From Carex sylvatica (lineage: Eukaryota > Streptophyta > Magnoliopsida > Poales > Cyperaceae): a stretch of DNA of 64,000 nt. The stretch is from assembly GCA_964058845.1 (NCBI GenBank), contig CAXKVR010000209.1, forward strand, positions 1 through 64,000. The letters are read 5' to 3'. The translations under genes were made by a program, and so were the position numbers. The notes beneath the pieces were generated by a model, which searched no databases, was not told the DNA's origin, and was given only the letters and a program-made list of their open reading frames with translations. This document shows, piece after piece, positions 35,273 through 47,604 of the stretch; position 1 is the first letter of the stretch, and each line of letters opens with the position of its first letter.

Positions 35273-35591
35273 TGAAGGAAATGAAATGTGTTCCTAACTT
35301 GTACACCTATAGTATTCTCATAAACGGACTACGTCACGTGCAGAAGTACAAGGCATTTCTCTTCTGGCAAGAGATGCTAAAGCTGGGTTGATACCAAATT
35401 GGGTGACATATAGCAGCGGACACTTACTGGGTTTTTGAAGAGACCCGGCTGAGGGGTTGTAGGATAAACCCAAAGAGTTGCATGGTCTTATTGGATGCAT
35501 TGCATAAGACCGAGGTTTAGAGAAGGCTGCTATTGTTGGTGCTGTGTTGAGGGAGATGGCTAAGTCACATCATGCTTTCAAGTCCTTGTAG
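35273..35591 (+). pseudogene. PPR protein C-terminal remnant (At3g06920-like), broken
   Basis: PPR proteins bind organellar RNA. Here one frame reads EMKCVPNLYTYSILINGLRH and FWQEMLKAGLIPNWVTY, a classic P-type PPR repeat. A gap follows, then CRINPKSCMVLLDALHKTEV, an in-frame TAG, and in another frame AAIVGAVLREMAKSHHAFKS with its stop at 35591. The order and wording match the C-terminal end of the At3g06920 type as I remember it, with the segment between the repeat and the tail deleted. It has at least one stop and one frameshift and no upstream PPR repeats, so it is non-functional. Confidence 0.8.
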
Positions 35592-36115
35592 ATTAATTAC
35601 TTTGTGATGTGCATTGGAATGTTGGAGTCTTGATTGCACAACACTTTTATACTTATAGTGAGGGTAAATCAACCCTATATGATTTTTAATGAAAAAGGAG
35701 AATTAATTTGATTTAATTCAATTTTTTTGTGCTGGTGTATGGAAGCATAAGCTATTGCTACGGTTGGTCATGTTTTCACTAATTTGATGGTCAAATATGT
35801 ATATATTGTTCTTCTTAATAAAATTATGCTGAGGGGCATATAATAAGTTCAATTCTTTTCTGTTTCTTTTTGTACCTCTTTAAAATAGCTTATTTGGAGG
35901 GAACATTGCTTGGTCTATTGTCTAATACATAGAGCAATCATGCTTTCTTTTTAATTCCTATGACCACTTTGCTTGTTTTTTTTTTTTCGATTCAATGGCT
36001 CTTCATTTCTCCTTATTGTTTTTGAAGTTACATTTCAGGTATTTGAGTCCTCAAGTTTAACAAAGAACCACAATAATGCCCTACAAGTATCATTTACTTC
36101 TTTAATCATTTTTCA
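35592..36115. other. Intergenic, nothing recognised
   Basis: AT-rich DNA between the PPR remnant and the 210-bp tandem repeat. The last ~60 bases already contain part of the repeat unit. Confidence 0.5.
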
Positions 36116-37115
36116 AGAAGGGTTATGCTGGAATGATGAAACTTAGCCAAATCAGAAATGAATTGTGCTCCTTGAGGCTTCTAAGTTTCGAGTTGAGGTG
36201 TGAACCACTGATGATAAATTTTGCGATTGGTTTATTTTCTGACTAGGAGTCTAGGACCCATCTTTCCTAATTTTGACAATATTTTGCCCGTGTTACAAAG
36301 TATTATTTATGTACTCCTTTAATTATTTTTCAAGAGGGGTTATGCTGGAATGATGAAACTTAGCCAAATCAGAAATGAATTGTGCTCCTTGAGGCTTCTA
36401 AGCTTTGAGTTGAGGTGTGAATCACTGACGATAAATCTTGGGATTGGTTTATTTTCTGACGAGGACCCTCTTTCCTAATTTTGACAATATTTTGTCTGTG
36501 TTACAAAGTATCATTTACGAGCTTCTTTAATTATTCTTTAAGAGGGGTTATGCTGGAACGATGCAACTTTAGCCAAATCAGAAATGAATTGTGCTCCTTG
36601 AGGCTTCTAAGTTTCGAGTTGAGTTGTGAATCACTGATGATAAATCTTGGGATTGGTTTTTTTTCTGACTATGATACTTCTTTCCTAATTTTGACAGTAT
36701 TTTGTCTGTGTTACAAAGTATTATTTATGTACTTCTTTAATTATTTTTCAAGAGGGGTTATGCTTGAATGATGAAACTTAGCCAAATCAGAAATGAATTG
36801 TGCTCCTTGAGGCTTCTAAGCTTCGAGTTGAGGTGTGAATCACTGACGATAAATCTTGGGATTGGTTTATTTTCTGACGAGGACCCTTCTTTCCTAATTT
36901 TGACAATATTTTTTGTGTTACAAAGTATCATTTACGAACTTCTTTAATTATTTTTTAAGAGGGGTTATGTTGGAATGATGCAACTTAGCCAAATCAGAAA
37001 TGAACTGTGCTCCTTGAGGCTTCTAAGTTTCGAGTTGAGGTGTGAATCATTGACGATAAATCTTGGGATTGGTTTATTTTCTGACCAGGACCCCTCTTTT
37101 GTAATTCTGATAATA
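36060..37115 (+). repeat. Five-copy tandem repeat, ~210-bp unit
   Basis: The anchor GGTTATG(C/T)TGGAATGATG occurs at 36121, 36338, 36546, 36756 and 36963 (spacings 217, 208, 210, 207). Each unit holds AGCCAAATCAGAAATGAA, TGTGCTCCTTGAGGCTTCTA and GGGATTGGTTT. All copies can be read as LSQIRNELCSLRLLSFEL, so the open frames at 36481-36771 and 36975-37223 are simply the repeat. Divergence between copies is low. Confidence 0.92.
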
Positions 37116-37784
37116 TTTGTCTCAGTTTTTTGTTTCTGTAGTTTCGATGTGGCTTTATTTTTTACCTTTTTATCTTCATTTTGTTTCTTGGGAGAGTGCG
37201 AACTTTATAGGTTTGAGCCATGACTACAGAAAAGGTCTACATATTTCTCTCCGGTGACCTTTTATTGGAAAATCTAGGGCTTATCACATATTTTGTGACT
37301 CATCATGCAACCCTTTGCAAATCCTGAAAAACATTTTTTTTTTCTTTTCGTTATTTTAAAGATGTATTTTTTAATTGACTTCTAATTGTTTGGGAAAAGT
37401 GGTATGTGCTCATTGTTAATATTTTTACCAGATTGTAATATCATTTCTAGAAGAGCTTTATTTCTTTGTTTTTTAAGAAGACGTACTCTGGTACAAGTTA
37501 AGATAGATTGAAGCAGTGCTCCCAACTTCTAAGATCGAGACAACTGCTCTGTGATGGCATAAATGTGAATGATTTTTTTTTTTTTTCTGATAAAAGAATG
37601 TGATTTTGAATAGTTCAAGAAATTCAGGTTTTCTCCTCCCTCATTCTTAGGTTGTCATTACCTCGATTTTGACATTACTGTTAATATTACAACTATTTTG
37701 CCTCATTTTAGGTTGTCTCATCTTAGGGTTACATAATTCATTCATTAGGTTTACTGAATTCGTGACTTAGGTTTACATAATTCG

Positions 37785-38520
37785 TGTAGATTGCTCGTAC
37801 ATGTATCATGTTTAATTTAACTGATACAATAATTTAACTTGAGAACTTATTTAGGGTACACTTATTTAAAGATTCTGGCCTGATAAGGGGTACGGGGACA
37901 ATCGGAGTTGTACTGGTACAGAATTAATGCCTGGTGGCAACTTGGAAGTATGGTTACATCCAAATTCATGTTTATACTTGAATTCATGCATTAGATTTAC
38001 AGAGTTCTTGCATTAGTCTTACAGAATTCTTGCATTAGGTTTACAAAATTCTTGTATTAGGTTTTACAGAATTCTTAAATTTTGATTGATTTTAGTACCA
38101 GTAGGTGCCAGCCATTGTGAACCAATTACTGTTCTTTCAAAAAAAAATTCCTTGTAGATTGCTCCTACATTTATCATGTTTAATTTAAGTTGAGAACTTA
38201 TTTAGGGTACACTTATCTGAGGATTTTGGTCAGATAAGGGGTACGGGGACAACGAGAGTGGTAATGGTACAGAATTCATGCCTAGTGGCAACTTGGAAGT
38301 ACGGTTGCATCCAAATTCATGCTTGTACTTGAATTCATGCATTAGGTTTACCGAATTCTTTTATTGTGGGTTTACAGAATTCTTAACTTAGGTTTACAAA
38401 ATTTTGACATTATTTTTGACATTTTATTTTTGGTTTAAACACTTGAGATCATCTTAGATGTGTAGAATTCATACATTAGGTTTACATAATTCTTGACTGA
38501 GGTTTACAAAATTCATGTAT
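37785..38520 (+). repeat. Direct duplication plus degenerate TTTACAGAATTC short repeats
   Basis: A ~200-bp block occurs at about 37790-38010 and 38155-38350; both copies share GATAAGGGGTACGGGGACAA, TGGCAACTTGGAAGTA and ATCCAAATTCATG. After each copy, short repeats of the form (A)TTAGGTTTACAGAATTCTTG follow (37985-38080; 38340-38520). Confidence 0.85.
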
Positions 38521-38625
38521 TATGGGAAGCATTGGATTTTGTGAAATCAATGGTGCAGGAGCAAAAATATACGGTGTCTTCAGATTGCCGGTTGTTGGTG
38601 GAAGCAGTGCTAAATATGATAAGTA
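38520..38625 (+). pseudogene. Possible RNase H-like domain fragment
   Basis: The frame EALDFVKSMVQEQKYTVSSD followed by CRLLVEAVLNMISS resembles the middle of plant RVT_3-type RNase H domains (pattern E-AL...ESDC..LV.A). Only about 40 residues are present, with no neighbouring reverse transcriptase. It may be debris of a non-LTR retroelement. The call is tentative. Confidence 0.35.
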
Positions 38626-38757
38626 GTGTTATGTTAAACTTTTTTATGTATGCTTTGATTTGTAATAGATGTTAGGTTTGGTGAAAAAATATGTATATTT
38701 TTTTTATTTGCAATTTATTTTGTTTATGTTGTTATGATTTATTTAGTTATTGTAGTG

Positions 38758-39182
38758 GAGGTTGGCTACTATGCTTATATAAGCATATCTCCACATATGC
38801 TTATAACTCATTTTTGTGTTTTCAATGTTCAAATGGTCAATCGGAATCGTTCATCTTGTTCTCCATATTAATATGTTCTTGGAGACCAAATTTTACATTT
38901 TTCTGAATTTTTTTACTATTTATTAAGCTAATCTGAAAATCTCTGATTCAACAGTGGCTTCTGATTTTACTATTTTGTTAAGCCACCGTTGGATCAGCGA
39001 TTTTCAAAGTGGCTTAATAAATAGTAAAAAAATTTAGAAAATTATAAAATTTGGTCTCCAAGAACATATTAATATGGAGAACAAGATGAACGGTTCAGAT
39101 CGACCATTTAGACATTGGAAACACAAAAATGAGTTATAAGCATATGTGGGGATATGCTTATATAAGCATAGTAGCCAACCTC
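38758..39182. mobile_element. Foldback MITE (family A, second subtype) with 9-bp target duplication
   Basis: ATTGTAGTG flanks it at 38749-38757 and 39183-39191. Ends GAGGTTGGCTACTATGC and GCATAGTAGCCAACCTC are perfect inverted repeats. Further in, TTATATAAGCATAT and AGACCAAATTTTACATTTTT pair with their complements, and the arms share AATATG(T/A)TCTTGGAGACC with family A. The length is 425 bp. Confidence 0.93.
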
Positions 39183-39191
39183 ATTGTAGTG

Positions 39192-40520
39192 ATAATAATT
39201 ATGTCTTATTGCTAGACTAAATGATTGATGTGTTTTGAGGTTGTTATGTTTACATTATATAGAGAATTACATTATAGAGTTATACAATAAGATTTATAGA
39301 ATTTTAAAAAAAAATCTAGTTTTCAGATGCACCACATAAAAAAAAAAAAATTTATAATTTATAATTTAGTTTTACAGAATTCAAAATTTAAATTTATAGA
39401 GTTATGTGATAAGATTTATATAATTCAAAAAATTAAAAGAAGCACCTAGATGCAAAATTAAAATTCGAATATTTTTTACCAATTTACAGTATTTAACAAA
39501 ACTGCTTGTGATAAGGTTTACATAATTTAAAAATAATTGAAATTTTTTTGAGAAAAATTCTTTGAAAACAAAATTTGAAAAAAAAAAATATTGAAAAAAA
39601 ATTTAACTGTTTACATAATTCGAAAAAATATTTACAAAATTTAAAAGTGGTTCCGGTTAGTTACTAGTTTTAAAAAATTGTTAGAGATCTTCTAGATGCG
39701 GTCCCAGTGGTCCTGATCAAAGATATAAAAGTGGTTTCGATTAATGCAGTAAAGTTGTTAAAATGGATGTTAAAGTGGAGGTTATTAGGGACCACACAGT
39801 AATGAAAGTTATTATGTTTACATAATTCGTTAAATTAGTTTACAAGATTTAGTATTGTAGTATACAGAATCTGGTGAATTCAGATATAATTCAGAGATTG
39901 GTGTTTGTTGGCTGTTAGCAACTTCCTTCTTTATTTTCGGTTTTCCTTGACAGTTTTTTTGAATAAAAAAAATGAACCAAATATTTGCAAAAAAGTCATG
40001 CCGTTAAATTTCATGTCTCTATAAGTGTTGTGTTCAAAATTTGTATTTTTTATTACACGACACGACAAGACACGATACATCTAGATACAACAAATGCTCA
40101 CTCAGTATTATATTTTTGACAAGTATTTGATTGTCATGCATGTACAGAGTAGAAACAGCATAGAACTTTTATTGCACAAAACCAGCACCATATAAAAGTA
40201 AGAACACATGTAAGCTTTGCAGAAAGGAACAAGGAAAAAAAATGACGCATCAACTTGTGAGATGAAAATTATTTGAATAACTATGAATAATTATAGAAAT
40301 TTTCTCATCCCTGTCTCTGCATTTGTCTCTACACTCTTTATCTCAATATTAACTTCCTTAACTGTCACTTATCCCTCCAATTTTTCCGCTAATAATTTTT
40401 ATTTATCCATGCATTAAATTATACTGTTATTTAATAATAATTTTCATATTAATTATATTGTCCTCTAATAACAATCCATGCATTAATTATACTGTTCTTT
40501 AATAACAATTTCCGCTAATA
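39192..40520. other. AT-rich gene-free stretch
   Basis: It contains more scattered TTTACA(G/T)AATTC words (39245-39860) of the type seen at 37.8-38.5 kb, then plain AT-rich DNA. No coding or RNA feature. Confidence 0.5.
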
Positions 40521-40524
40521 AATA

Positions 40525-41160
40525 TTTATATGTCTATTGATATTCAAGAAAATATTTATCATAATGTCTGATAAGTATTTATCATTGTCGATGACATGAT
40601 AATACTTTGATTTGATTAAACATTACTTATTGACAAGTTCAAGAAAATATTTATCATTGTCTGAGAAGTATTTATCATTGTCTCTGACATGATGATAAAT
40701 TGATTTCATTAAACATTACTTATTGACAAGTCCAAGAACAAATTTCAAAAAAATATTTATTATTGTTTCCAACAAGTATTTATCATTATATCTGAGAAAT
40801 ATTTATCATTGTTACTGACATGATAATACATTGATTTGATTGAACATTACTTATTGACAAGTTCAAAAATAAAATATTTATTTTTGTATCGTTAAGTATT
40901 TATCCATAAAATATCCATCTAATCTATTTAAGTCACATATGTTTTACTAAAAATTATAATTATGTCCGAGAAGCATTTATCTATGTAACATACAATATTT
41001 ATCATTATATCTGAGAAGTTTTTATCATTGATGTTTTACTGAAAGTTACAATTATGTCTGAGAAGTATTTATCCATGTAATAAAAAATATTTATCCATCT
41101 AACATAAAATATTTATCATTATGTCTTAGAAGTATTTATCATTGGGTGAGAGGATTATTT
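40525..41160 (+). repeat. Degenerate tandem repeat, GT(C)TGA-AAGTATTTATCATT words
   Basis: Units such as TCTGAGAAGTATTTATCATT recur more than ten times with variable spacing, interspersed with a longer unit (GACATGATAATA.TTGATTTGATT..ACATTACTTATTGACAAG) present three times (about 40590, 40685, 40815). Confidence 0.8.
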
Positions 41161-41325
41161 ATTTAATGGTCCCCAGTTGTGAGGGAACGATCCAAAAAAA
41201 AAAGAAAATTTTGTGCGGAGATAACTAACAAGTATTTATGAGGTGATTGTTTATTTAATGGTCCTCAGTTGTGCGGAGACAATTCAAAAAAAAAAAAAGA
41301 ATTTTTTGCAGGGATAACTAATGGA
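41155..41325 (+). repeat. Duplicate of an ~85-bp block
   Basis: Two copies of TTTATTTAATGGTCC(C/T)CAGT followed by GTG.G.GA, an A-run and GCGGAGATAACTAA or GCAGGGATAACTAA, at about 41158-41230 and 41240-41320. Confidence 0.7.
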
Positions 41326-42087
41326 TTGATTTATTCTTTCATAAATAGATATCATTGCAGAGGAGTTAATACTTTGTAAATTCAACATAAATATTTTGAT
41401 GCTTGAAGTTAAATACTAACAGTTTACTAACAGCTTATTAATGATGGAGCGGTCTCCTCGTGATTTTTTTTGACAGTTTGTGCGGAATTTTTTGCGGAAT
41501 AAAGCTGCGAAGATTTTTATAAGGATCCAAATTATTTATACTTTCGATATTTTTTATCATTAAAATTATAATTATCAAGTATTCACGTAAATATTTGTAA
41601 TAGTTTTACATGTGAGATGAGATGCTTTGCACTTCCAATATTTTTTATCAGGTAATGATCAATATCAAGTTAGAATTTTGTTTGGCCATTACTCTGAATA
41701 TGACCATGTAGTGAGTCAAAATCAATGGATTAAAAACGAAACCAAAAGACAACAGCACTGGCTACACGTGTCGACATTACCGAACTTCAACGCTTTCTAT
41801 ATTCGATTATTCGTTTTCCGATAACGTGTGTAGCGGCTCAAAGTTGGCAAAACAAAGCGTAAATAAATTGTCAGCATGTTTATTAGCACGGCCTCTTTCA
41901 CATAAAATCTTAATTTATAGTATCAATGCACACTTTTCTATTTCAATTAAAACGTAACTGTAAAAAATTGTGGTTTCAATCAAGTTTAAACGCATTTTTC
42001 TCTTTCTTTCTCGAAGAAAAATAAACAAATAAATAACATATTTCTGCAAGGATTGCAAAGTGTGAGTTCTTGAAGTAATTAAATTTG

Positions 42088-42411
42088 TGTTATGATTAAA
42101 TATAAAATGTGTGGATGTCTTTTATTTTGTAACTCTCATATTAACTTTCAATTTAATTTTTCATTACTCCATATTAACTTTCAATTTAATTTTTCATTAC
42201 TCCATACATATTGATGTCCACTACTATTGAAATTCATTTCTCCATTTATTATTTGTATGACTTTTATTTACAATTTGTAGTCTATAAATAGAGGCTTTGT
42301 AATTTTATATTGTACACACATGAGAAATATATGAATAAGATATAGTCATTCTTTACATTCTCTCCTTCTTGTTTATTCTTGTTTATGCTTATTTATCTTT
42401 ATTTTATAACA
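42088..42411 (+). repeat. 5' LTR of the copia element (324 bp)
   Basis: Begins TGTTATGATTAAATATAAAA and ends TTATTTTATAACA. It contains TCTATAAATAGAGGC (TATA box) and ACACACATGAGAAATATATG. A 33-bp internal direct duplication (from 42141 and from 42174) accounts for most of its excess length over the 3' LTR. Confidence 0.93.
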
Positions 42412-43176
42412 CGTTATCAGCACGAGAGTGCTAGTAGTTGAAAATTCGAGGTAATTTTAATAACTTTTATTTCAATTTCATTTATAAAAATAATACTTCC
42501 TAGTAATTGCTAAATGAAATAAGTTATCAATTTATTTATATTTATTTTGAGATGTTTAGTATGATTCATAGAATTTTATATGAAGTGCATTTTTTTAATT
42601 TAATATTTCCGAAAAGATTTAAAAGAAAAATCTTCTTGAAGAAGATTTATATGATATACAAATATTGTATAGTGGTTCATATTTTTTGTTTGCTTCAATA
42701 ATTGAATCTTCTTGAAGAAGATTTCAGAAGATATTAAGAAGATCTTCCTGAAGAAGATATAAAGAAAAATTATATGATGCGCAAATTTAACATGATGTTC
42801 ATATATTTTTTCAATAATTTAATCTTTTTGAAGAAGTTAAAAGATATTCTAAGTTAATTTATTATCTCTTTATGGTTGAAGAGATTATAACGAGTTATTG
42901 GACAAAATAATTCAATTGGTTCTGCAAGTAAATGTAGCAATATATAATAATAATTTTGAAAAAAAAAAAAAACTTGTGGACGTGGATGTGGACAAGAATG
43001 AGTTTATTATCATGGTGATTATTAAAAAACACATATTTTTACCCGAAGTGGAAAGATAATGAAAAAAATTTAAATAATGTGCAAAAATTAATGTGATGTT
43101 TATATTTTTTTTAATAATTTAATCTTCATGAAGAAGATTTCTAAAAATATTTTGAGTATATTTTTTTTGTCTTCTT

Positions 43177-43420
43177 ATGATTGAACAGAATAATAATTCA
43201 CTAGAAGTGAAAAATAATATGATGAACAAACTGTTAGATATGGACGTAGTAATGAAAGAAAAGGTGCATCATTTCACTAGAAGTGAAAAAATAATGAACA
43301 AAAAGAATGAGAAAAATAACAAGAAAAACGAACAAGAGAATTTATGTTATTGTTGTGGTAATAAATGTCATTAGTCACGTACAGCTACGTCAAATATTAT
43401 GTTGACCTATATCAAGCACC
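43177..43420 (+). pseudogene. Copia Gag remnant with degenerate zinc knuckle
   Basis: The frame ends NLCYCCGNKCH, then a stop, then SRT, matching the CX2CX4HX4C nucleocapsid box of copia Gag, with a stop in the box. Upstream, TGAAAAAATAATGAACAAAA-type DNA encodes the lysine-rich Gag tail. Non-functional. Confidence 0.7.
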
Positions 43421-44789
43421 ACTAATAATAAGACGAAAAGAAAAGATCGAGACAAATTTTATTTATAAAGATAATCTCAATCTCATTTTAATTGATGTTG
43501 CTCATGAATTTTCTTGATAGTAATTTACTGAAAATAAAAACTAATCACTTGATTAATCATGATAGTATCCAAAAATAAATTAATTAATAAAACATATTTT
43601 TGTTATTGTTTATTGTTTGTTTATTACAAATTATTCGCATATAAATTCAACATGCATTGAATTATAATGGCGCTATATAGTTAGAGCCAAGTATCGAGCT
43701 TGAAAATGGCTCCATCCCGCAGTGCATATGTATTTCCTAGTTAGTTTCTTTTTGTTATTTTTGGACTCTTTATTTTGAACTAAAAAGTGGCAATTACCTC
43801 TAGAAAAGATTCAGTTAACAAGTTTGTACCTTGCACATCATTATAATTTTATTTACATCAAATCGTTATATAGTATAAAATATATATATATATATATTCA
43901 GAATTCCTTGATTATCCAAAACTAGTCTAGTTTGAATTGGATTTGTCCAAACTTTATTTTTTATGCTATTGATAAACAAACAAATTTTCGAATCACAGTT
44001 CATCAGCTCTAACAAATCAAGCATTACCTCAATTTCGTGTTTCTTTGCTCAATGCTTTTATTCTAAATTGGAAATAAAATAAACCTTGAATCATTTTAAA
44101 AATTATTAGCTAATTTTATAGTGAAAGTGTTGGAAAATAAACGTAATAAATTTTAATAGTCAAATGCATTTTAATTATCTATTTCATATTACCTAAGAGA
44201 TTATAATTGTTAGAGATGCAAATCATACACTTTGGTAATTATATTGTGTTTATATGAAATAGATAATATGATTTGGGAGAATGGATATAATAAAAGTCAT
44301 ACAACCCGGTAAACATGATTTTTTTTATCTAGTTATTTTTTTCTAAAATAAATAACGACAATATTTTCGATTTTAAATGCTTGACAACTATATATTTATT
44401 TTCTGAATGTAAATTCAAAATTATATTTAAATACATGCATTTATTCATGTGATTGTAATTGTTGTTAATAAAAGATGATTGAAGGCTTCGGAAAATCTAA
44501 TTTGTTGATACATGGAGGAACACAAATTTATATTTATGATGCGTTATATTTTTTAAGTCTTGAAGGAATTTGTTAAGTGTAAAGGATACCTACTGAAATA
44601 AATATTATATTGAGACAACCAATGTAGAAAATATTGATTATTTTTATATTATTAGCATAATATTAGATAAAAAAATGCATATTAAAAAAAAATACTTATG
44701 TTTTTCTCCGGCTTGTACTAGACATATATTAGTACAATTGAAGCACATAATATTGTAAACCAGAAGTTTACAGATAAAATATATTTATA

Positions 44790-45340
44790 GTTTGGCATGA
44801 CCGGTTGGGCCAGATCAATAATGATGCGAAATATTATAGAGAATTAATATGAATATTCATCAAAGAACCAGAAGATTCTTTAATCTGATGATATTTTTAT
44901 GTGTTGATTTTATTTTTAGAACGTCTATAATGTGATATTGTGGAACACTATATCCACTGTGTGAACCAGTTGAATATTTTATGGTTTTAATTGATGCATT
45001 AACAAGATGGTCACATGTATGTTTATTATCAAATCGCAACCTGGCGTTTTGCGAGATTACTTGCTCAATTGATTTGATTAAGAGCATAATTTTATGATTA
45101 TTCAATTAAGAAAATACGTCTAGACAATATCGAAACTAATGTTGAACATCATGCAGATGTTCATATATAAAAAATAAGATATGATATTTTAATGCAACAA
45201 CACTAATTCGCATCATGACAACAAGCTATTATAAAACTTTCCCTTTATAATTAGTTTTTGGTCACATACCTAATATTTTCCATATAATAATTTTTGAATG
45301 TGCAGTATATGTTCTAATTGCTCCACCACAACGCACTAAA
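44790..45340 (+). pseudogene. Copia integrase remnant
   Basis: VWHDRLG (44790-44811) matches the conserved GAG-pre-integrase W-H-x-R-L-G. Further on, EPVEYFMVLIDALTRWSHVC (about 44960-45025) matches the core-domain start, where the first catalytic Asp is LIDA. Frameshifts and stops break it. Confidence 0.7.
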
Positions 45341-46044
45341 ATGAAACATCAAATAAAATTGAGAATTTATATTGAATTTGAATCTCCATATATAATAGGT
45401 AACTATAACCATTGATGGGAGATTTATTCACGACTAGTTTTGTCGATTGTCATGAATAAATATTCTCAACTTAGGGGGAGAAAACAATAAGCTGAAAAAA
45501 GATATTAATTGGAATGAATTATCATTGTCCAATTTTGATCCTCATACTAAAGAACATGAACTAAATATTCAAAAGATAATTCATTTGTAAAGATTAGTGA
45601 ATCAATTGCCAGACACATTCACAGACTCAAAGAAAGTGACCAAATCACATGTACCAGCTGCTAATGCTCCAATTAAAGTTGGTGTCCCTGTTGGACAGAC
45701 TAATTATAGCACGCATGAAGTGTGGAAAAGTAATCGGTTCTAAAGATTAAAAAGATAAAAAAAAAATCACAAAAAAAGGAGCAAAAAATGAAAATGGTCA
45801 AGTAGAGGATATGATAATTTCAGATAAAATTTCAGAAGAGAATAAAATTATAAGTAATATTGGAGTTCCAGCAGAAACTCAGGTATATGAAATTTATGAA
45901 AATAAAGAGATCTCGATAAATTATATCATGAATGGAAGAAGATGGAACCGAGATAAAATTGATATCAATGATATTTTTTTTGTATATAATATAGCGCTAA
46001 ATATAATAAATATTGAGAATCATGACTAGAAGTCTATTAAAGAA

Positions 46045-46965
46045 TGTCGACAAATAAATAATTGGCCAAAATGGAAAGGTGCAATTGTGCCAGAGTTAAA
46101 CTCATTTGGAAAAAAAAAAGTTTTTGGGCCTGTAGTCCTAATACCTGAATGTGTAGAACCAGTATGATATAAATAAGTATTTATGTGAAAAAGAAATGAG
46201 AAAGGTGAAATTGTAAGATATAAAACACGGCTTGTTGCCTAAGATTTTTCACAAAGATCTAGAATTGATTATGATCAAACATACTCATCTGTGGTGGATG
46301 CAACAACTTTCGATACATAATTAGTCTGGCAATTCATGAATGAGTTATTTGTGCCTAATGAATGTTGTTACAGCCTATTTATATGGCTCACTTGATAATG
46401 ATATTTATATAAAAATCTCTGAAGAATTTAAGATGCCTGAAGCATGTAATTTAGGTTCTCGAGAACATTATTCAGTTAAATTGAATAAATCTTTATATCG
46501 ATTAAAGCAATATGGACGCATATGCTATAATCGTTTAAGTGAATATTTATTGAGGCATGGATATAATAATGATACAATCTGTTCATGTATTTTCAGGAAA
46601 ATATATAGAAATGATTTTGTTATAATTGCAGTTTATGTTGACTATCTAAGTATCATTGGAACTCCTGAAGAGCTTCCAAAAGCAATAAATTATTTAAAGA
46701 AATAATTTGAGATGAAAGATCTTGGAAAAATAAAATTTTGCATTGGATTGCAAATCGAACATTTAAAAATGATATTTTTACGCATCAAGAAAATTATATT
46801 GCAAGAGTGCTGAAATAATTTTATACGGATAAATAACATCCATTAAGCACTCCGATGGTTGTAAGATCATTAGATGTGAATAAAGATCATTTTAGATCTC
46901 GAGAAAATGATGAAGAACTATTTGGTCCTGAAGTACCATGTCTTAGTTCAATATGAGCACTTAAG
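46045..46965 (+). pseudogene. Copia reverse transcriptase remnant
   Basis: Fragments in order: W.KWKGAIVPELNS, a broken middle, DVVTAYLYGSLD-like (46361-46402), SLYRLKQYGRICYNRLSEYL, then VYVDYLSIIG where the catalytic Y-V-D-D is Y-V-D-Y, and MKDLGKIKFCIGLQI after a stop. Many stops are present. The second catalytic Asp is lost in the box, so no activity is possible. Confidence 0.85.
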
Positions 46966-47149
46966 TGAATATTTATTAGCAAGATATATTTCTTCTCCCA
47001 CGCGAAGATATTGACATATAATTAAATATATACTTCGCTACCTATGAGAAAATTTAGCAATACACAAAAGCAAGCCGAGTATGTGTTTGGTTAAGATCTG
47101 TGATTCAACACATTTGTCAGACATGTAACTTGTCTTTTAGAGAAATGAT

Positions 47150-47406
47150 ACCGCCAATCATATATGAATATAATATTGTATGTATTGCTCAATGAGAGGA
47201 ATGATACATTAAAGGAGATAAAACAAAACATATTTCACCAAAATTCTTTTTCACACATGATCTCCAAAAGAATAATGTTATTAATGTTCAGCAAATCCGT
47301 TCAAGTGAAAAATCCAGTAGATTTATTTACTAAAGTGCTCCCTACTGCAATATTCAAAAAGTTAGTTCGTCATATTGGAGTTTGCCGACTTAACGATCTT
47401 GATTGA
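47150..47406 (+). pseudogene. Copia RNase H C-terminal remnant
   Basis: Reads KQNIFHQNSFSHM (from T-K-H-I-x-x-K-F-F), VQVKNPVDLFTKVLPTAIFK and the end HIGVCRLNDLD, the standard terminus of copia Pol. The upstream part with catalytic acids is frameshifted. Confidence 0.8.
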
Positions 47407-47604
47407 TGCTGTCATGAAGGAAAGTTAATATACACTATATTTTTCTTAACCATGGTTTTTCCCAATGAATTTTTCTGGTAAGGCTGTAGTTGCGTATTTA
47501 GAATAATATTGTACTCTTTTTCTTTCACTAGGCTTTTATCCCATGGGATTTTTCTTAGTAAGGTTTTAATGAGGCGTATTCTTATATAATAGACATCTGA
47601 GGAG

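Noticed and set aside
37785..38520. TTTAGG-like words suggested interstitial telomere repeat
   Set aside because: The unit is TTAGGTTTACAGAATTC, not TTTAGGG, and is degenerate.
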